Part shown: one piece after another, positions 35,731-39,340 of the stretch | Numbering within the stretch: position 1 is the first letter of the stretch | How the letters are laid out: each line of letters starts with the position of its first letter | Assembly (NCBI GenBank): GCA_027351005.1 | Contig: DAIEJF010000073.1 | Coordinates: forward strand, 1 to 39,340 | Length of the DNA: 39,340 bases | Source of the DNA: Paracoccaceae bacterium | Lineage (GTDB): Bacteria; Pseudomonadota; Alphaproteobacteria; Rhodobacterales; Rhodobacteraceae | Reading direction: 5' to 3' | Made by a program: the position numbers and the translations under genes | Notes under the pieces: generated by a model | What the model saw: only the letters and a program-made list of their open reading frames with translations | What the model was told of the DNA's origin: nothing | The model's database searches: none

Positions 35731-37471
35731 ACAGCGTCAGGCTGGACGGCGCGGCGATGGTGATCCGCGCCCGGTGCGGCACCGTTTCCCGGTTCGGGTC
35801 GGCGCTGCCGCCGTTCAGGTTGCGCGCCAGCCGCGGAAAGCTTGACCCCGCCACATCCAGCCGCAGCCGGTGGCCGGCTTTCACCAGCCAGGCGATGTCG
35901 CGCAGGCGCACCGTCACGGTGGCCGGCTGACCCGGCACCATCATCCGCGGCGCGCCATAGCCGTCGCGATAGCGCAGCCGCAGCGCGCCGGTCTGGAGCA
36001 TCAGCGACCTGCCATCGGGCGCCACATCGGTCAGGGTCAGCACCAGGTCGGTATCGGGCACGTCCGTTTCCACCGTCAGCCGCGCGCTGATCGGCCCGGC
36101 GATACGCAGGGGGGCCGCCAGCGGGGCCGAGGTATAGGCCAGCAGGTCTGCCCGGGCCTCGACCGGGCGCTGATCCAGCGGGCCCGCACGGGCGGCGGGG
36201 TCGCCGGTGCAGCAGATCGCGCCTCCCAGCGACGGGACGGGGTGCATCGGGTCCGAGGTGAAGCTGCGGCGGCCCGTGCTGTCGCCGGGGGCAAGCGTTT
36301 CGCCCGCCAGCGCATAGGTGACCGCCCTGGCCTCTGCCGGCGGCCAGGCGGTCGCGTCGCGCCAGACATCCTCGGCCAGAACATAGACGCGGTAGGGCGG
36401 CAGGGCGGGTGGCGGCGCGCCCTTCAGGTGCTGGCCCATGAAGGCGACAAAGAGGTCATCGAAGGGTTGCGGACGGCCGGTCACCGGCAGGTCGCCCAGC
36501 TTGCCGGATGCAAAGGCCTGCGTCAGGTCGCAGTGCAGCCCCGGCGCGATCAGGACATGGGCGCCGGGCATCTTTCCGGCCAGCGTCAGGGTGGCGCTGA
36601 CGTTCGGGTCATACCAGGTGTCGACCAGCAGCGCCGGCGTCTGGAACCTGTCGGCATCCGAGACAAAGCCCGCCCGCGCCCCATAGCCCGGATCGGAAAA
36701 GCCATCCAGCAGCGCCTCGTAATCCGTGGGGTCGGGCCGGGTCTGCCGCAGCGCGTCGCGCACCGGCAGGGTCGCCAGGCCGCGGGCATAGTCGATCGGG
36801 CCGGTGTCCATATGGGCGGGCGTCTTGCCGCCCCAGCGAGCAAACCAGCCATAGCCCGAGGCAAGCTGGAACACGCCCCCTTCGAACAGCCCGAAGAAGC
36901 CGTATGTGTCGGCCGCGGTGCCGACCGCCCCGCCCGCGCCGATGGGGATCATCGCCGCCAGATGCGCCGGGCGGCGGGCGGCCAGGATCACCTGCGCCTC
37001 GCCCAGCGCCGAACAGCCGATGGTGCCCACCTTGCCGGACGACCAGGGCTGCGCCGCGATCCAGTCGAGCGTCGCGGCGCCGTCCGCGGCCTCCATCGGG
37101 TAGGGCGCGAAGGTGCCGGCAGAGCCGTAGCGGCCGCGCATGTCTTGCACCAGCACGGCATAGCCACGCGCGGTGAACAGCGCGACCCAGTGCCGCGCTT
37201 CGGCGTAGAAGGTCTTGCCATAGGGCAGCCGCACGAGGATGGCGGGCACCGGTCCGGTGGCGTCCTTTGGCAGGTAGACATCGGTGGCCAGCCTTACCCC
37301 GTCGGCCATGCGCAGCGGCACGTCGGCCAGCCGTGTGGCGGGCAGGCTGCGGACAAAGGCGCCAAAGGCCCAGCGGTCGCGCAGAAGGTCCGCCTGCCGG
37401 TGCAGTGGCGCGCGGAAGGCCAGGCCCGCGGCCAGCAGCGCCGCGCCCAGAAGGATCAGCCCGGCCCGCAT
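35714..37471 (-). CDS. CocE/NonD family (X-Pro dipeptidyl-peptidase-like) hydrolase with signal/anchor
   Basis: MADGVRLATDVYLPKDATGPVPAILVRLPYGK, VQDMRGRYGSAGTFAPY, GTIGCSALGEAQ nucleophile elbow, C-terminal jelly-roll VKAGHRLRLDVAGSSFPRLARNLN. Confidence 0.92.
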   Translation of the reverse strand: MRAGLILLGAALLAAGLAFRAPLHRQADLLRDRWAFGAFVRSLPATRLADVPLRMADGVRLATDVYLPKDATGPVPAILVRLPYGKTFYAEARHWVALFTARGYAVLVQDMRGRYGSAGTFAPYPMEAADGAATLDWIAAQPWSSGKVGTIGCSALGEAQVILAARRPAHLAAMIPIGAGGAVGTAADTYGFFGLFEGGVFQLASGYGWFARWGGKTPAHMDTGPIDYARGLATLPVRDALRQTRPDPTDYEALLDGFSDPGYGARAGFVSDADRFQTPALLVDTWYDPNVSATLTLAGKMPGAHVLIAPGLHCDLTQAFASGKLGDLPVTGRPQPFDDLFVAFMGQHLKGAPPPALPPYRVYVLAEDVWRDATAWPPAEARAVTYALAGETLAPGDSTGRRSFTSDPMHPVPSLGGAICCTGDPAARAGPLDQRPVEARADLLAYTSAPLAAPLRIAGPISARLTVETDVPDTDLVLTLTDVAPDGRSLMLQTGALRLRYRDGYGAPRMMVPGQPATVTVRLRDIAWLVKAGHRLRLDVAGSSFPRLARNLNGGSADPNRETVPHRARITIAAPSSLTLFNWPG

Positions 37472-37506
37472 GATGCCCCCCTTTTCCCCGGCGGTAGCCC
37501 CGGCCT

Positions 37507-38208
37507 ATGCTGCCCCCGTCGGAGGCGGAGGGCGGGCAGGTGGACGTGGTGGTTGATCTGTGGCTCTGGCCGCTGGGGCAGGACCCAGGCGACGGGCCGC
37601 TGTCGCCCGCCGAGCGGGCGCGGGCCGCGCGGTTCCTGCGCCCCGCCGATGCGGTGGCCTATCGCGCCGCCCATGCGGGCCTGCGCGCGATCCTGGGGGC
37701 GGTGACCGGCACCGACCCGGCGGCGCTGGCGTTCCAGACCACGGCGCAGGGCAAGCCGGTGCTGCCGGGGGGGCCTGCGTTCAACCTCAGCCATGCGGGC
37801 GGCTGGGCCGCGCTGGCCGTGGCGCCGGTGGCCGTGGGCGTCGACATCGAGGCCCATCGCCCGGTGGAACCCGAGGTGGCGGCGCGGTTCTTTTCCGCCG
37901 CCGAACAGGCCGCGCTGGCGCCGCTGGCGGGGGTGGCGTGGCGGCAGGCGTTCTTCCGCATCTGGACCCGCAAGGAAGCCTTCGTGAAGGCGCTGGGCGT
38001 GGGCCTGTCGCATCCGCTGGACAGTTTCGATGTGACCGCGGGTGCCTCTGCGCAGCTTGTCCGCCATGCCACGGGCCGGGCCGCGGACTGGGCGCTGATC
38101 GACCTGCCGCTGGGCACCGGCTGGGCCGGGGCGGTGGCGGTGCAGACCGGCGGTGGCCCGGCGCGCATTGTCTTGCGCGCCGGGGCGATGCCGCTGCCCG
38201 GTCACTGA
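37507..38208 (+). CDS. 4'-phosphopantetheinyl transferase, Sfp-type
   Basis: FNLSHAGGWAALAVAPVAVGVDIEAHRPV...FRIWTRKEAFVKALGVGLSHPLDSFDV. Exact start uncertain. Confidence 0.92.
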   Translation: MLPPSEAEGGQVDVVVDLWLWPLGQDPGDGPLSPAERARAARFLRPADAVAYRAAHAGLRAILGAVTGTDPAALAFQTTAQGKPVLPGGPAFNLSHAGGWAALAVAPVAVGVDIEAHRPVEPEVAARFFSAAEQAALAPLAGVAWRQAFFRIWTRKEAFVKALGVGLSHPLDSFDVTAGASAQLVRHATGRAADWALIDLPLGTGWAGAVAVQTGGGPARIVLRAGAMPLPGH

Positions 38209-39340
38209 CCCGCCTGTTCGGCCAGGAAGGCGTCGATCTCGCGCGCGAGGTCCGCGGTGCCGTAGTCCTGCCCGCGGTGCACCCGGATGTCGTCGATATA
38301 GACCGTCTTCAGCGGGCCGGTGACCACCTGTTCCCAGCCGATCGAGGGCGCGAAGGGCCAGCCGCGCGGGGTGATGCGGGTGATGACATGCAGCACCGGC
38401 GCGGCAAAGGGCTTCGGCCGGTAGCGGTTGCGGGCATGCGAGATGTAGGCCACGAACCGTTCCTGTTCGGGCTCCAGATCGGTCGCGCGCACCTTGTCGA
38501 TCAGGCGCAGCGCCTTGAGCAGGTGCAACAGCCCGCTCTTGCGCAGGATGCGGTAGCTGCCCAGCATGGCGGCCAGCGTCAAGGTGCCTTCCCTCACCAT
38601 CCGGCGCTTGTTCTGGAAGGCGTGCAGGCGTTCCAGCCAGCGGCTCAGGGGGCTGGCCTTCAGCCGTTCGACATAGCCCGGCTCCCACACGTCCTTGAGG
38701 ATCACGGCGCGCACGGTTTCGCCCTGCGCCTGAAGGACGCGGGCGGTTTCCAGCGCGATGTTGCCGTGCACGCAGACGCCGAACAGCACATAGGGGCCGT
38801 GCGGCTGCACCTTTCGGGCGACCCGGGCATAGTCTTCGGCGATCTGTTCGAAACTGCGCTCGGTCTGGTCGATGCCGCGCGTGCCGTCGAACAGGCGGAT
38901 GCAGGTGGCGGGGTGCCGATCCGCCATGTGGCCCAGCGCCGAGACCATGATCGCCACGTCGTTGACCGCAAGGATTGGCTGCGCCGTCCCCTCGGTCTGC
39001 AGGGGCTCGATCCGCCAGTCGTCCTCGATCACCGGGGCGGCGGGGCGCAGTTCGGCCGCGATCCGGGTGGCCAGCGCGTCAAGGGTCGGGTGTTCGTAGA
39101 GAACCCGCACCCCCAGCGCCACGCCGAAGGCCTGCCGGATGCGCGCCATCAGCCGCACCGCCAGCAGCGAATGCCCGCCCTGGTCGAAGAAGCTGACGCC
39201 GCGGGCGGGCTGGGCGCGGCCCAGCAGGTCGGCCCAGAGGGCAGCAAGGCGCACATGCACCTCGGCCGGGTCGGGGGCGGCGGGGCCTTCCGGGGTCGCG
39301 GGCGCCGTGGCCGCCACGGGCGGCGGCGGGGGCGGCGGTG
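38202..39340 (-). CDS. C-terminal fragment of an NRPS-like multidomain protein: Pro-rich linker, carrier domain, thioesterase-like domain (truncated by right window edge)
   Basis: Open to the window edge: PPPPPPPVAATAPATPEGPAAPDPAEV...FFDQGGHSLLAVRLMARI (carrier Ser), then alpha/beta-hydrolase TE-like domain HGPYVLFGVCVHGNIALETARVL...HRGQDYGTADLAREIDAFLAEQ. Confidence 0.85.
   Translation of the reverse strand, partial: PPPPPPPVAATAPATPEGPAAPDPAEVHVRLAALWADLLGRAQPARGVSFFDQGGHSLLAVRLMARIRQAFGVALGVRVLYEHPTLDALATRIAAELRPAAPVIEDDWRIEPLQTEGTAQPILAVNDVAIMVSALGHMADRHPATCIRLFDGTRGIDQTERSFEQIAEDYARVARKVQPHGPYVLFGVCVHGNIALETARVLQAQGETVRAVILKDVWEPGYVERLKASPLSRWLERLHAFQNKRRMVREGTLTLAAMLGSYRILRKSGLLHLLKALRLIDKVRATDLEPEQERFVAYISHARNRYRPKPFAAPVLHVITRITPRGWPFAPSIGWEQVVTGPLKTVYIDDIRVHRGQDYGTADLAREIDAFLAEQAGQ

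Noticed and set aside
35870-37705. 611-aa plus-strand ORF
   Set aside because: Shadow frame opposite the CocE/NonD hydrolase.
1-39340. CRISPR arrays, tRNA/rRNA genes, IS elements, toxin-antitoxin or phage genes
   Set aside because: No regularly spaced repeats, tRNA-like cloverleaf, transposase/integrase motifs or terminal inverted repeats were recognised by eye; a tRNAscan/ISfinder run would be needed to exclude them formally.

Overview
High-GC alphaproteobacterial window, Rhodobacterales/Paracoccaceae-like by gene content. It is almost fully coding with about 38 supported CDSs; no rRNA, tRNA, CRISPR array or clear mobile element was seen. Main blocks: (1) a 3-oxoadipate/adipate-type lower pathway (pcaI-pcaJ-pcaF, a partial FadB-like gene, and a divergent PcaR/PcaU-type IclR regulator). 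(2) A TetR regulator and an MbfA-type ferritin-VIT1 iron protein preceded by an Irr/ICE-like site. (3) A translationally coupled cluster from fghA to an alpha/beta hydrolase. (4) zapE, conserved hypotheticals, accD-folC, carbonic anhydrase, M17 aminopeptidase-NlpC/P60, a TPP-dependent enzyme, an FMN reductase and a MaoC/FAS1-type dehydratase. (5) An accessory-looking block (about 26.4-39.3 kb) with exopolysaccharide genes (two GT4 enzymes, polysaccharide pyruvyl transferase, PslG-like glycosidase, Wzy/ligase-like membrane protein, Wzc/ExoP-type kinase). These genes directly adjoin a CocE/NonD hydrolase, an Sfp-type phosphopantetheinyl transferase and the C-terminal end of an NRPS-like protein (carrier domain plus thioesterase-like domain). 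The most interesting signals are in block 5: the glycan/NRPS-like juxtaposition, a thioesterase-like domain with Cys in the nucleophile position, a Wzc with an atypical Walker A and a reduced Tyr tail, and a 16-bp perfect palindrome containing the wzc Shine-Dalgarno. Everything is from reading the sequence; no homology search was run.
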